From the NCBI RefSeq assembly GCF_016862095.1, contig NZ_BOMH01000019.1, positions 62,001-126,000 of the forward strand: 64,000 bases of DNA, read 5' to 3'. This DNA comes from Actinoplanes cyaneus (GTDB taxonomy: Bacteria; Actinomycetota; Actinomycetes; Mycobacteriales; Micromonosporaceae). Numbering within the stretch: position 1 is the stretch's first letter; each line of letters starts with the position of its first letter. The notes beneath the pieces are model-generated. The model had not been told where the DNA came from, searched no databases, and saw only the letters and a program-made list of their open reading frames with translations. The translations under genes and the position numbers were made by a program. Below, piece by piece: positions 51,820 to 60,324 of this stretch.

Positions 51820-51953
51820 CTCCCAGCCATCTCCTCAGCGTGTGCGTCCCACGTGGTCGTGGGACATGGTCGTGGGGCCGGGCGGAGCGGATCACGACGG
51901 AACCGCCCGGACGGGCGCGCCGGCGGCCGGACGGGGCGCCACGCCGGAGGGCG

Positions 51954-52262
51954 TCAGACTCGTTCGACGTCCGCGAAGACGATGCGCACCCCGCCGGTCG
52001 CCAGCTCGAAGACCTTGCCGACGAACGCCCCCGCCTCCGGGGTCGTCACGGCGGTGCTGGCCGCGGCGTAGTCGACGAAGTACATGTCGAACATGCGGTA
52101 GGCCGGCGTCGGGGTGCCGTCCTCCTTGGGGCTCACCTTCGCGCTCTCGATCCGCTGGACTCCGGGGATCTGCTTGGCCAGCGCCACCTGTTCCCGGTAG
52201 GTCGCCTCGAATTCGTCGGGGTCCTTGGGGTTGTCGTAGATGACCGTGATCTTCGTCGTCAT
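51954..52262 (-). CDS. EthD family protein
   Basis: A 102-residue dimeric alpha/beta-barrel protein (ITVIYDNPKDPDEFEATYRE; QIPGVQRIESAKV; YFVDYAAA), the EthD-like fold. Members include cyclases and small enzymes of unclear activity. AAGGAA precedes the ATG by 8 nt. It follows the decarboxylase gene by 31 nt and is probably the last gene of the tightly packed sugar-oxidation operon. The reaction cannot be assigned. Confidence 0.82.
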   Translation of the reverse strand: MTTKITVIYDNPKDPDEFEATYREQVALAKQIPGVQRIESAKVSPKEDGTPTPAYRMFDMYFVDYAAASTAVTTPEAGAFVGKVFELATGGVRIVFADVERV

Positions 52263-52293
52263 GATCGTGTTCCTTCCGTCTCGGGGTGATGCG

Positions 52294-53952
52294 CTACCGC
52301 TTCTTCCATCCCGCGTTGTCGGGAATGGACTTGTTGGCCACCACGACCTCGATGAGCGTGGGGGTGGTGGAGTTCTCCAGCGCGGCGTTCACGGCGTTCC
52401 GCAACTCGCCGTACGTGCTGACCTTCCAGCCCTGGCAGCCGAAGACGCCGGCCAGCGCGCTGTAGTTCCACGGGTGCAGGACGCAGGACTTGTAGAACGG
52501 CCGGTTGCTGGTGAAGACCGACGCGTCGGCCAGCCACTGCTCCACGCCGTAGACGCCGTTGTTGATCACGAAGATGATCGGGTTCAGGCCGAAGCGGGTC
52601 TGCGTCGACAGGCATTGGGCGCTCATCTGGAAGCCGCCGTCCCCGGCGAAGACCATCACCCTCTTGTCGTTGTTGTTCGCCAGGCAGATCCCGGTCGCGG
52701 CCGGGCCGATGTAGCCGATGGCCGAGTAGGACGACTGCGCGACGAAGCCACCCGCGGAGGGCACCTTCAGCAGCAGGCTCCCGAAGTAGTTCAGGCTCGC
52801 GTCGCTGCCCACGATGGTGTATTCGTCGATGTACTGCGGGATGACCTCGTAGAACCCCTGGTAGGTGATCGCCGCCTCGGAGGAGGCCACCGGCGCCACG
52901 CCGTGCGCCGGGGCCTGCGGCCATTTCAGGTTGTCCCGCGTGACCTTGCCGGCCAGCAACCCGTCGATCAGATGTTCCAGGGAGACCTGCGGGCTGAAGA
53001 ACGTGCCGTACTTGACGGTGTCGAGCGAGACGAACGCGGTCTTGTCGAGGTCGGTGTCCCAGCCCAGGGTGTTGAGGTCGGTCAGCCAGACCCCGAGGGC
53101 CAGGATGAAGTCGGCGTCCTCGGCGAAGTCCTTGACGGCGGGCGTGGAGGCCTGACCGTCGAACACCCCCGCGAACAGCGTGTCGTCCTCGGACAGGACG
53201 GCCTTGCTCAGCAACTGGGAGACGTAGGGGATGTTCAGCTGGTGGATCAGGCTCGTCGCCTTCTCGTGCAGTCCCATCCGGTCGACCTCGATGCCCACCC
53301 AGATCAGCGGCTTGGCGGCGCTCTCCAGCCGCCGGTTGAGCTGCGCGACCGACTCCTCCACATTGGCCGGGTCCGACATGACCCGGGCCGGTTTCAGCGA
53401 TCCGACCGGCTGCTGGCAGCTCAGGTCGACCATGTCCTCGAGCAGCTCGATGTAGACGGGCCGCTTCTCGGTGATGCACTGGGTCAGCGCGTAATCGATC
53501 ATCATGGGCGCGAGGTCGGGGTTGTCGACCCGTACCGCCGCGACGGTCAGGTGCTCGAAGGCCTGCATGTCCGTCTGGCGGCCGCTGATGAAGTGGTGCG
53601 AGCTGAAGCCGGTCTGCTCGAACGCGAGCGTTCTCTTGATGCTCGGGGTGCCGTTGATCAGAACGACCGGCACCTTCTCCACATAGGCGCCCGCGATCGC
53701 GTTGACGGCGGACAGGGCGCCCGCGGAGTACGTGACGCAGAGCGCGCCGATCCCCCTGATCCGGGCGTATCCGTCGGCCGCGAAGCCGGCGTTGAGCTCG
53801 TTCACCTCCTCGATGACCTCGATCTGACTCTGCTCGACGTACCGGTTCACCCATTCGATGGAGTAGTCGCCCGCGATGGAGAACAGATGCCCCAGACCCA
53901 ACTGTCGTAGCCTGTCGACCAGATACTGCCCTACCGTGTATTGCGCATCCAT
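52294..53952 (-). CDS. Thiamine diphosphate-dependent 2-oxoacid decarboxylase
   Basis: A 552-residue TPP enzyme of the pyruvate/indolepyruvate decarboxylase type. The catalytic Glu lies in EEVNELNAGFAADGYAR (about residue 50), the diagnostic double histidine in FSSHHFISG (about 118), and the TPP/Mg site GDGGFQMSAQ...INN near 430-460. The HH pair favours decarboxylation of a 2-oxo acid to an aldehyde over acetolactate-type synthesis. In the operon it may act on a product of sugar oxidation and cleavage. It begins 41 nt after the MBL gene. Substrate unknown. Confidence 0.87.
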   Translation of the reverse strand: MDAQYTVGQYLVDRLRQLGLGHLFSIAGDYSIEWVNRYVEQSQIEVIEEVNELNAGFAADGYARIRGIGALCVTYSAGALSAVNAIAGAYVEKVPVVLINGTPSIKRTLAFEQTGFSSHHFISGRQTDMQAFEHLTVAAVRVDNPDLAPMMIDYALTQCITEKRPVYIELLEDMVDLSCQQPVGSLKPARVMSDPANVEESVAQLNRRLESAAKPLIWVGIEVDRMGLHEKATSLIHQLNIPYVSQLLSKAVLSEDDTLFAGVFDGQASTPAVKDFAEDADFILALGVWLTDLNTLGWDTDLDKTAFVSLDTVKYGTFFSPQVSLEHLIDGLLAGKVTRDNLKWPQAPAHGVAPVASSEAAITYQGFYEVIPQYIDEYTIVGSDASLNYFGSLLLKVPSAGGFVAQSSYSAIGYIGPAATGICLANNNDKRVMVFAGDGGFQMSAQCLSTQTRFGLNPIIFVINNGVYGVEQWLADASVFTSNRPFYKSCVLHPWNYSALAGVFGCQGWKVSTYGELRNAVNAALENSTTPTLIEVVVANKSIPDNAGWKKR

Positions 53953-53993
53953 GGTTCGAAGCCCTCCGTACTCGATCGCAAGCGACGTGGCTT

Positions 53994-54842
53994 TCAGTAA
54001 TCACCCGCACCGTCGAACAAGCGGGGCAGGTATATGTCGAAGATGCCCGGACACCTGCGTTCGGGATATCGCTGGATCATGAAGTCCTTGAATGACTTCC
54101 CGGTCAGTCCGCCGGCGATGGCCTGACCGGCGGCGGCGAGGTATTCGATGTTCCGGGCGACCTCGTTCTTGTCGGCGGGAAGCCCGTGGCCCGGCAGGAA
54201 CAACTCGTAGTCCGACACCAGCATCGTCTCCAGGACCCTGGTCCATTCCTCCAGGTGCGCGGTCAGGTAGAGATGCGTGCCGCTGTAGATCAGATCCTGG
54301 GCGGCGAGCACTCCCGCCTCGGGAACCGCCACGGTGAGGGCGACATCTATCTCGGTGTCGGTCACCCGGTCGAAGACGTAGCCGACCCCGTCGACGGTCT
54401 CCTCGCCCGGCTCGACGATCTCCTGGGGTACGACTATCCGCCGCGGGCCGAGGTCGCCGAGCTTCTTCTCGTGGTCGTTCTTCGAGTCCTCCCCGTGCTC
54501 CCTGATGAAATCTCTCGTCTCCACCAGGGCATGGATCGGAACGTCCCCGAATGCCGTCCCCACCCCGAACCAGTGATCCGGGTGGCGATGCGAGAGGTAG
54601 AGCCGTGCGATCGGCTTCCCGAGACTGTCCGCGTATTCTCTGAACTTCTCCGCGTACGGGGCGAGGAATTGCCCGTCGATCAGAACGAGCGAGTTCCGGC
54701 TCTCGATGATGTGCGTCGCGTTGGCGATGTTGTCGTCGGTGAACGCCGAGACGAAGGTGTGGACCCGGACGTTTCCTGTTCGTCTCGCGACCATTGTTAT
54801 GGGGTCCGGCAGTCGAGCTGACATCGGCGATCTCCCCGTCAT
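53994..54842 (-). CDS. MBL-fold metallo-hydrolase
   Basis: A 282-residue metallo-beta-lactamase-fold protein. The metal motif is SHRHPDHWFG (about residue 84), with later LAAQDLIYSG (bridging Asp) and FLPGHGLPAD (last His). These residues fit a dinuclear hydrolase acting on thioesters, lactones or similar bonds. In a sugar-oxidation operon a lactonase role is reasonable (inference). ATGA overlap with the preceding TIM-barrel gene. Confidence 0.85.
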   Translation of the reverse strand: MTGRSPMSARLPDPITMVARRTGNVRVHTFVSAFTDDNIANATHIIESRNSLVLIDGQFLAPYAEKFREYADSLGKPIARLYLSHRHPDHWFGVGTAFGDVPIHALVETRDFIREHGEDSKNDHEKKLGDLGPRRIVVPQEIVEPGEETVDGVGYVFDRVTDTEIDVALTVAVPEAGVLAAQDLIYSGTHLYLTAHLEEWTRVLETMLVSDYELFLPGHGLPADKNEVARNIEYLAAAGQAIAGGLTGKSFKDFMIQRYPERRCPGIFDIYLPRLFDGAGDY

Positions 54843-55852
54843 CGGGATCGGGTGCGGGAATCGAGCTGCCGGCGCACCGTCTCCAGCGCGGCGGCGGCGA
54901 TGTCGTAGGCGCTGTCACGGCCCGGCTGCGGATCGTCCTGGCCGGGCCGCCAGAAGCGCCGGCGCGCCATCCGCATGGACGCGGCGAACGGCGGGATCGC
55001 GTTGAACACCTCGATCAGGTACGGCCCGCGGTAGACGGGTTCGATCTCGTCCAGCACGAGGTCCCAGGGGATCCAGCTGTCGCGCACCGCACCACGGTCG
55101 GGCGCGGAGAGATGGACGTAGAGGAGCCGGTCCCGCTGCGCCGCCCGGGCCACGTTGCGCTTGAACACCGCCGGCCCCTGGCTCTCCATCACGACCTGGG
55201 CGGTGTCGACGGTCACGCCGCCCGGCAGGCCCTCCCCCTCGTCGAGGAAGTCCAGCACCTCCGAGACCAGGTTGGGTGGCGGCGTCTCCCAGCTCTTGAC
55301 CGGCTCGATGGCGAGCTTCACCCCTTTCGTGGCGGCGTACTCCGCCAGCTCCTGGTAGACGGGGCGCGCGGCCCGGAAGCGCGGCTTCATCCAGTCCTGC
55401 AGGTCGTCGCTCCAGATCGGCTCGCCCCCGTCGGTCAGCGGGAAGGCGCCGTAGGGATAGAGGAACGGCCCGGACATGATCGACGCGCCGCCCAGTACCT
55501 CGGTGATGTCCACACGGGACTTGAGATAGGACAGGGCCTGCCGGCGTTGCTCCTCGTACGGGGACGTGATGTCGAAGGTCCGGGTGGTCCCCACGTTGGT
55601 GGTGAACTTCGCGTCGGCCAGGCCGGCCTCGTCGAACACCTTCTTCAGCTGGACATAGGCGCTGACCTCGAGCTGATGGTCGACGCTCGCCGCCCGGTCC
55701 GCGATGTGCACGTCGAAACCGTCGTACCCCATCTCGGTCAGGACCTTGAGATGGTTGACGAGGATCTGGGCGTAATCGGTGTCGTCCGGCCTCAGGTCCG
55801 CCGTGAACATGAAGAAGCTGAAGAAGAGCTCTCGCCGGGAGGGTGCGCTCAT
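54839..55852 (-). CDS. Sugar phosphate isomerase/epimerase-like TIM barrel (first type)
   Basis: A 337-residue xylose-isomerase-like TIM-barrel protein. LTEMGYDGFDVHIA opens the barrel, and metal-ligand positions are KLAIEPVKSWE (Glu), GVTVDTAQVVME (Asp), YVHLSAPDRGAVRDSWIPWD (His, Asp) and PYLIEVFN (Glu). It is expected to isomerise, epimerise or eliminate on a keto-sugar. It begins 8 nt after the IolE-like gene and overlaps the MBL gene. Paired TIM-barrel proteins of this kind beside a GMC sugar oxidase are reminiscent of 3-keto-glycoside pathways. Confidence 0.83.
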   Translation of the reverse strand: MSAPSRRELFFSFFMFTADLRPDDTDYAQILVNHLKVLTEMGYDGFDVHIADRAASVDHQLEVSAYVQLKKVFDEAGLADAKFTTNVGTTRTFDITSPYEEQRRQALSYLKSRVDITEVLGGASIMSGPFLYPYGAFPLTDGGEPIWSDDLQDWMKPRFRAARPVYQELAEYAATKGVKLAIEPVKSWETPPPNLVSEVLDFLDEGEGLPGGVTVDTAQVVMESQGPAVFKRNVARAAQRDRLLYVHLSAPDRGAVRDSWIPWDLVLDEIEPVYRGPYLIEVFNAIPPFAASMRMARRRFWRPGQDDPQPGRDSAYDIAAAALETVRRQLDSRTRSR

Positions 55853-55859
55853 GGTGGCG

Positions 55860-56774
55860 TCACCAGCCCAGGACGTCGGTGAGATAGGCGCGGGCCCGCT
55901 TGGCGTACTCGAGCGGGTTCGCGATGTTCGGGTCCTGCTCGGCCTCCACGACCAGCCACCCCCGGTAATCGGCGTCGGCGAGCACCTCGAGGATCGGCCG
56001 GAAGTCGATGGCACCGTCCCCGGGCACGGTGAAGACGCCCAGCTCGACGGCCCGCTGGAACGACAGGCCCTCGTCCCGGACCCGGCTCACGACCTCGGGC
56101 CTGATGCTCTTGAGATGGACGTGCCCGATGCGATCGGCGTACGCCCGGGCCAGGTCCAGCGGGTCGTCGCCGGCGAAGGCGAGGTGCGCGGTGTCGAGCA
56201 GCAGGGAGACCAGCTCCGGGCTGGTCGAGGCCATCAGGCGGTCGACCTCGGCGCGGGTCATCACGCCGGTGCCCATGTGGTGGTGGTAGCTCAGCCTCAT
56301 CCCGGCCGACTGGGCGATCTTGCCGAGCGTCTCCAGCCCGGACGTCAGCGCGTCCCACTGGGCGTCGGTGAAGACCGGGCGGTTGGCGAACACGTCGATC
56401 GGGAGCAGGTGCGACGAGGCTCCGAACTCGGCCACCACCAGCTCGGTGCCGCCCAGCGCCCGGATGTGCGCCAGCGTCTCCTCGAAGCTGTCGACCGTCT
56501 TCTGGTACATCCGGCCGATCGTGAAGTAGGTGCTGGTCCACGGTTCGGAGACCTGGAGCCCGCGCAGGTCGAGGGCGGCCTTGAGGACCGCCGGGTCCGA
56601 CGGGTACTTGTGGCCGATGCTGCAGCCCTGGAAGCCGGCCAGCGCCATCTCGCTCACGGCCTGCCCGAAAGAGATGCCCGCGTCGATGGAGGGGAAGTCG
56701 TCGTTCCACCACAGGGTGCAGTTGACCCCCAGTTTCACCCTGTCCGGGCTGAGTCGCTCACCCAGCTTCGTCAT
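55860..56774 (-). CDS. IolE-like sugar isomerase/dehydratase TIM barrel (second type)
   Basis: A 304-residue xylose-isomerase-like protein related to inosose dehydratase (IolE): MALAGFQGCSIGHKYPSD, LVVAEFGASSH (Glu), LSYHHHMGTGVM, SLLLDTAHLAFAG (Asp), IGHVHLKSI (His) and RGWLVVEAEQDP (Glu). IolE dehydrates 2-keto-myo-inositol; a similar beta-elimination on a keto-sugar produced by the GMC dehydrogenase would fit. GAAAGGCGAG precedes the ATG, which overlaps the small-subunit stop (ATGA). No other inositol genes are nearby, so IolE itself is unlikely. Confidence 0.83.
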   Translation of the reverse strand: MTKLGERLSPDRVKLGVNCTLWWNDDFPSIDAGISFGQAVSEMALAGFQGCSIGHKYPSDPAVLKAALDLRGLQVSEPWTSTYFTIGRMYQKTVDSFEETLAHIRALGGTELVVAEFGASSHLLPIDVFANRPVFTDAQWDALTSGLETLGKIAQSAGMRLSYHHHMGTGVMTRAEVDRLMASTSPELVSLLLDTAHLAFAGDDPLDLARAYADRIGHVHLKSIRPEVVSRVRDEGLSFQRAVELGVFTVPGDGAIDFRPILEVLADADYRGWLVVEAEQDPNIANPLEYAKRARAYLTDVLGW

Positions 56775-57265
56775 CTTCTCTCGCCTTTCAGGTAGCGGTC
56801 GTCGATGCGGGGCGGCTCGGCCCAGGACCCGTAGCCGGGGGCCTTCGCGCCCGGCGGGTTGGCTCCGATGGCCGGCCACAACAGGCCCTCCTGGTAGGAG
56901 GCGGCGGTGACCGTGGAGGTCTCGGCGGCCGGCCGGGCCCCGAACTCGTCGGTCCACTCCGGTGGCAGCGCGTACCACGTCCCCGCGTACCAGAGCTTGA
57001 TCACGTTGCGGGCCACCGGGCCCCGGCAGTCGTCGCTGAAGACCCGGTGCCGCAGCGCGCGATCGAAGCCGGCCGGGTCGCCCGCGGCCTCGGCCCGGGC
57101 CGCCTGGTGGGCGGCGAACAGTGCGGTGACCACGGCATCGCCGCAGGCGGCGCGGACCTTCGCCAGGTACTTCCCGGCCAGGCCCGTGCCGCGCAGGTCG
57201 GTCTCCGGGAAGGCGGTGAGGTCGACCGAGAGGGCGAGGAAGTCGTCGAGCGACGGCGCGGTCAC
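56771..57265 (-). CDS. FAD-sugar dehydrogenase small (gamma) subunit-like protein
   Basis: A 164-residue protein of the membrane-bound sorbitol/glucose dehydrogenase small-subunit family (FLALSVDLTAFPETDL; VARNVIKLWYAGTWYALP). In known complexes this subunit carries a Tat signal and takes the GMC subunit along to the periplasm. Here the N-terminus MTAPSLDD has no signal, so the complex should stay in the cytoplasm. GTG start overlapping the ferritin-like gene (GTGA). Confidence 0.83.
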   Translation of the reverse strand: MTAPSLDDFLALSVDLTAFPETDLRGTGLAGKYLAKVRAACGDAVVTALFAAHQAARAEAAGDPAGFDRALRHRVFSDDCRGPVARNVIKLWYAGTWYALPPEWTDEFGARPAAETSTVTAASYQEGLLWPAIGANPPGAKAPGYGSWAEPPRIDDRYLKGERR

Positions 57266-58326
57266 AGGACCACCTCGTCGGGGACGGTGATCTCGAAGGT
57301 CGGTGCGGCGTTCAGGCCGTCACTGCCGGGAAGCGGGTTCCGCATCAGCCGGTTGAAGCCGTCGCGGAGCCGGAACATGTACCAGATCGCTTCCACCAGC
57401 CGGTCCGGCTCTCCGTTGAACGACCTGGTCAGCAGGGCGAGGAACGTGCCGTACTCGGTGTTGAAGTCCGCCGCGGCGGCGGCCAGCTCGGAGCCCGCCG
57501 GGTAGTCGGACATCTTGGCGCTCACCTTGACCTTGAAGACCTCGTCCCAGTCGATGTCGAGCTCCGGCCCGGACGGCGCGTCGCCCTTGTCGCCCTTCTG
57601 GTAGTAGCGGCCGAACTGCAGTTGCCGGAAGCGGTAGTAGTGGGCCAGCTCGCCGCCGGAGTCGTACACCCCCGCGTCCAGGCCCTCGCCCTGCTCGGCG
57701 ATGAGACTCAGGGCCCGGCAGGCCGATGCCAGGTCGTGCACCTGGATCACGTCGCCGCCACCGGAGTAGAAGTACTCGGGCCCGACCTGGCGGGAGTCGT
57801 CCCCGCAGAACAGTTTCGGATCCTCGGCGGCCAGCCGGCCGAGACCCTCGATGATCTCCTCGTAGAACTCGCCTATGCTGTAGAAGCGGAAGCCCTCGGC
57901 GGTCGGGCTCGCCGCCAGCAGCGGTTCGCTCGCCCCCGTCGACACCAGGCGGGAGTCGCCCTCCGGAGCCTTACGGGGCCGCTCGATCTTGCAGAAGGTC
58001 TCCACCGCCTCCGGGGAGAACGGCCGCAGGTCGACGGTGAAGTCGTTCTCGCCGTCGGGCAGATAGGTGGGATAGCTCGGCACGAAGCCCGGGCGGATCA
58101 GGCTGGGACTTCCGCCGATGGCGTTCAGGACATTGGCCACCAGCGTGAGGTGCAGCATCTCCTCGACCGCCGTCACCCGGATGATGTGGGCCGCGTCGGA
58201 GTTGGTCGTGGGGTGGATCGAGTAGTAGGCGGTGAGATAGACCGGGATCGTGGCGTGCTCCAGGGCCAGCGCGGCGTCCAGGTAGCTGATCAGTTCCTCG
58301 CGGCTGTTGATCGTCGCATCGATCAC
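57262..58326 (-). CDS. VioB-like ferritin-fold protein
   Basis: A 354-residue protein whose N-terminal half matches the ferritin-like domain found in VioB/iminophenylpyruvate-dimer-synthase-type proteins: ALALEHATIPVYLTAYYSI, then TAVEEMLHLTLVANVLNAIGG, with EH and EExxH iron-ligand pairs. The rest (about 100-354) is less conserved and contains a second helical region. Some relatives are oxidases or peroxidase-like; others occur beside GMC enzymes. Position between the GMC catalytic gene and its small subunit, with overlaps on both sides, suggests a third subunit or an electron-transfer/oxygenase partner. GTG start. Confidence 0.78.
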   Translation of the reverse strand: MIDATINSREELISYLDAALALEHATIPVYLTAYYSIHPTTNSDAAHIIRVTAVEEMLHLTLVANVLNAIGGSPSLIRPGFVPSYPTYLPDGENDFTVDLRPFSPEAVETFCKIERPRKAPEGDSRLVSTGASEPLLAASPTAEGFRFYSIGEFYEEIIEGLGRLAAEDPKLFCGDDSRQVGPEYFYSGGGDVIQVHDLASACRALSLIAEQGEGLDAGVYDSGGELAHYYRFRQLQFGRYYQKGDKGDAPSGPELDIDWDEVFKVKVSAKMSDYPAGSELAAAAADFNTEYGTFLALLTRSFNGEPDRLVEAIWYMFRLRDGFNRLMRNPLPGSDGLNAAPTFEITVPDEVVL

Positions 58327-60248
58327 GGTCCGACCTCCTCGGGTTGCGGCTGCGTGGCGACCGTGACGGGCGCCCGCTCCCCGTCGAGCTGGGCGAGCAT
58401 GGCGCGGGCGCTGCGCAGGCAGAGCGCGGCGATGGTGAGGGTGACGTTCGACGTCCCGACGGTCGGCAGGCTCCCGCCGCCGACCAGGTACAGGTTCCGG
58501 TGGTCCCACGACCGCTGGTCGGCGTCGACGACCGAGGACGACGGGTCGGTGCCCATCATGTGCGTCCCGGCCAGGTGGTTGCCGCCGCGCACCTCGTAGC
58601 CCTGCCCCTCGTACGTGGCATAGCCCCAGAAGTTCGGGTCGTAGCTCGTGTGGTCCTCGGCGCCGAGCCGCGCGAAGATCCGCCGGGACAGCTGACGCGC
58701 GTAGGCGACGCCGCGCATGGTGTAGTCGGGCAGGGTGTACGTGAGGATCGGGCGCATGTTGCCGAGCTGATCGGTGTACGACGGGTCGACGCTGACGCGG
58801 TTGCTGGGACTGGCCGGGACCTCGACCATGAACGCCAGTTGCAGCTGGCGCGACACGCGGTCGACCAGCCCCTGGCGGAGGTCCTCGCCGTAGCGGCCAC
58901 CGTTGTCTACCAGGTCGGCCAGGTCGGTCATCGGCGCGCCGCGCGCCCAGCCCCAGCCGTCGTTGTGGATGTCGACGGCGAAAGCGGCCTGGGTACGCCG
59001 GAACCGGCCGCCGCGCAGGTCGGAGATGCCGCCGGTGCAGACCGTGCCCCGGAAGGTGCCGGCCACCTCCGGCAGCAGCGCCCAGGCCAGCAGGTACGCG
59101 TGGTCCATGAAGTTGCGCCCCATCAGGCCGCTGGAGCCGGGCAGCCCGGAGGCCAGCATCAGCCGGGGGTTCTCGACCGCGTTGGCGGCCAGCACGTACA
59201 TCCGGCCGCGGGCCCGGACCGTGGTCCAGGAGTTGCTGTCGGGGCGCTTGTAGCGGCGGTACTCGATCTCGCGGACCCGGCCGGTCTCGTTGTCGATGTG
59301 CACCTTGTACGCCACGGCCTGGGCGATCAGGTCCACCCGGCCGGTCTGCAGGGCCCGGGTCAACGTCTTGCCGGCGTTGTACTTGGCCTGCACCGGGCAG
59401 ATCGGGACACAGTTGTTGTTGCCCTGGCAGCGCTCGCCGACCTCGACCTGATAGGTGCTGACCGCACCCTGCGGGACAAAGCCCTTGCCGTCGTCGTAGG
59501 CGGGGTTCGGTATGCCGTTGCGGCCCTGCGGGAACGGCCGGACCCGTAGGTGCCGCTGCTCGCCGTCGAGCTCGATCGGCATGCCGTCCACGTCCTTGGC
59601 GACCATCTTGTCGAGATAGGAGAGCGGCAGGCCCTTCATCGGGAACACGTACCGCTCGTCGAAGGAGATGCCCAGGAAGGACTGGTCCTCGACGTCGGCC
59701 GACACGCCGATCTCCCGCTCGGCCTCGTTGTAGAAGGGAGCGAGGTCGTCGTACGTCAGTGGCCAGTCGACGCCCTCGCCGTACAGCGAGCGCATCCGGA
59801 AGTCCTCGGGCAGCATCCGCGGCGTCTTGCCCTCCCAGTGCATCGTCGTGCCGCCGAGCACCCGCGTGTAGGTCGTGTCACTGGCGAACGGCCCGCTCTG
59901 CACGATGTAGCCCGACGAGTCCGGGGATCCGGGCGAGATCCGCCGCACGTCGGGCCCGCGCGGCATCGGTGCGTTCCGGGAGTACGGGTACGGCGACTGG
60001 TTGTCCTTCGACGCCGCGGAGTAGAAGCGGTCCAGATAGCCCTCGTACCGGCGCAGGGTGAGGTCCTCACCCGGGCCGGCCTCGAGGACCAGCACCCGTT
60101 TGCCGGCCTCGCTCAGCCGGGCGGCGATGATGGACCCCGCGATACCGGCGCCGACGATCACCACGTCGTAGACCACCTCGGCGGCGGCTGCGGCGTCGGT
60201 GTCCTGGTCGGCGCGGATCGCGGCACCCTCAGGGAATTTCACGTACAT
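58323..60248 (-). CDS. GMC sugar dehydrogenase catalytic subunit with 3Fe-4S motif
   Basis: A 641-residue glucose-methanol-choline oxidoreductase. The FAD-binding VVIVGAGIAGSIIAARLSEAG is at about 29-49, VLGGTTMHWEGKTPR at about 130-144, and the C-terminal active-site and FAD region HLAGTHMMGTDP and GGSLPTVGTSNVT follows. Cys274-x5-Cys280-x3-Cys284 (ERCQGNNNCVPICP) matches the 3Fe-4S site of bacterial FAD-glucose dehydrogenase alpha subunits. It should oxidise a sugar hydroxyl and pass electrons through the cluster. No signal peptide and no cytochrome c subunit gene; the ferritin-like protein may replace it. Confidence 0.9.
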   Translation of the reverse strand: MYVKFPEGAAIRADQDTDAAAAAEVVYDVVIVGAGIAGSIIAARLSEAGKRVLVLEAGPGEDLTLRRYEGYLDRFYSAASKDNQSPYPYSRNAPMPRGPDVRRISPGSPDSSGYIVQSGPFASDTTYTRVLGGTTMHWEGKTPRMLPEDFRMRSLYGEGVDWPLTYDDLAPFYNEAEREIGVSADVEDQSFLGISFDERYVFPMKGLPLSYLDKMVAKDVDGMPIELDGEQRHLRVRPFPQGRNGIPNPAYDDGKGFVPQGAVSTYQVEVGERCQGNNNCVPICPVQAKYNAGKTLTRALQTGRVDLIAQAVAYKVHIDNETGRVREIEYRRYKRPDSNSWTTVRARGRMYVLAANAVENPRLMLASGLPGSSGLMGRNFMDHAYLLAWALLPEVAGTFRGTVCTGGISDLRGGRFRRTQAAFAVDIHNDGWGWARGAPMTDLADLVDNGGRYGEDLRQGLVDRVSRQLQLAFMVEVPASPSNRVSVDPSYTDQLGNMRPILTYTLPDYTMRGVAYARQLSRRIFARLGAEDHTSYDPNFWGYATYEGQGYEVRGGNHLAGTHMMGTDPSSSVVDADQRSWDHRNLYLVGGGSLPTVGTSNVTLTIAALCLRSARAMLAQLDGERAPVTVATQPQPEEVGP

Positions 60249-60324
60249 GGAAGCGGTCCCCTCTCGGCAGTTCCGCCGCGGAGCCGGCGCGTGCGGATCG
60301 GTTCGAGTACGGCGTCCATCCCGA

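Noticed and set aside
48850..52071. 1073-codon plus-strand open frame antisense to the GH63 gene
   Set aside because: Its composition is typical of a shadow frame, and the opposing 900-residue hydrolase has clear motifs.
52294..53952. Acetolactate synthase-like or IolD-type enzyme
   Set aside because: The double-histidine motif and overall layout match 2-oxoacid decarboxylases; the IolE-like neighbour alone does not make an inositol operon.
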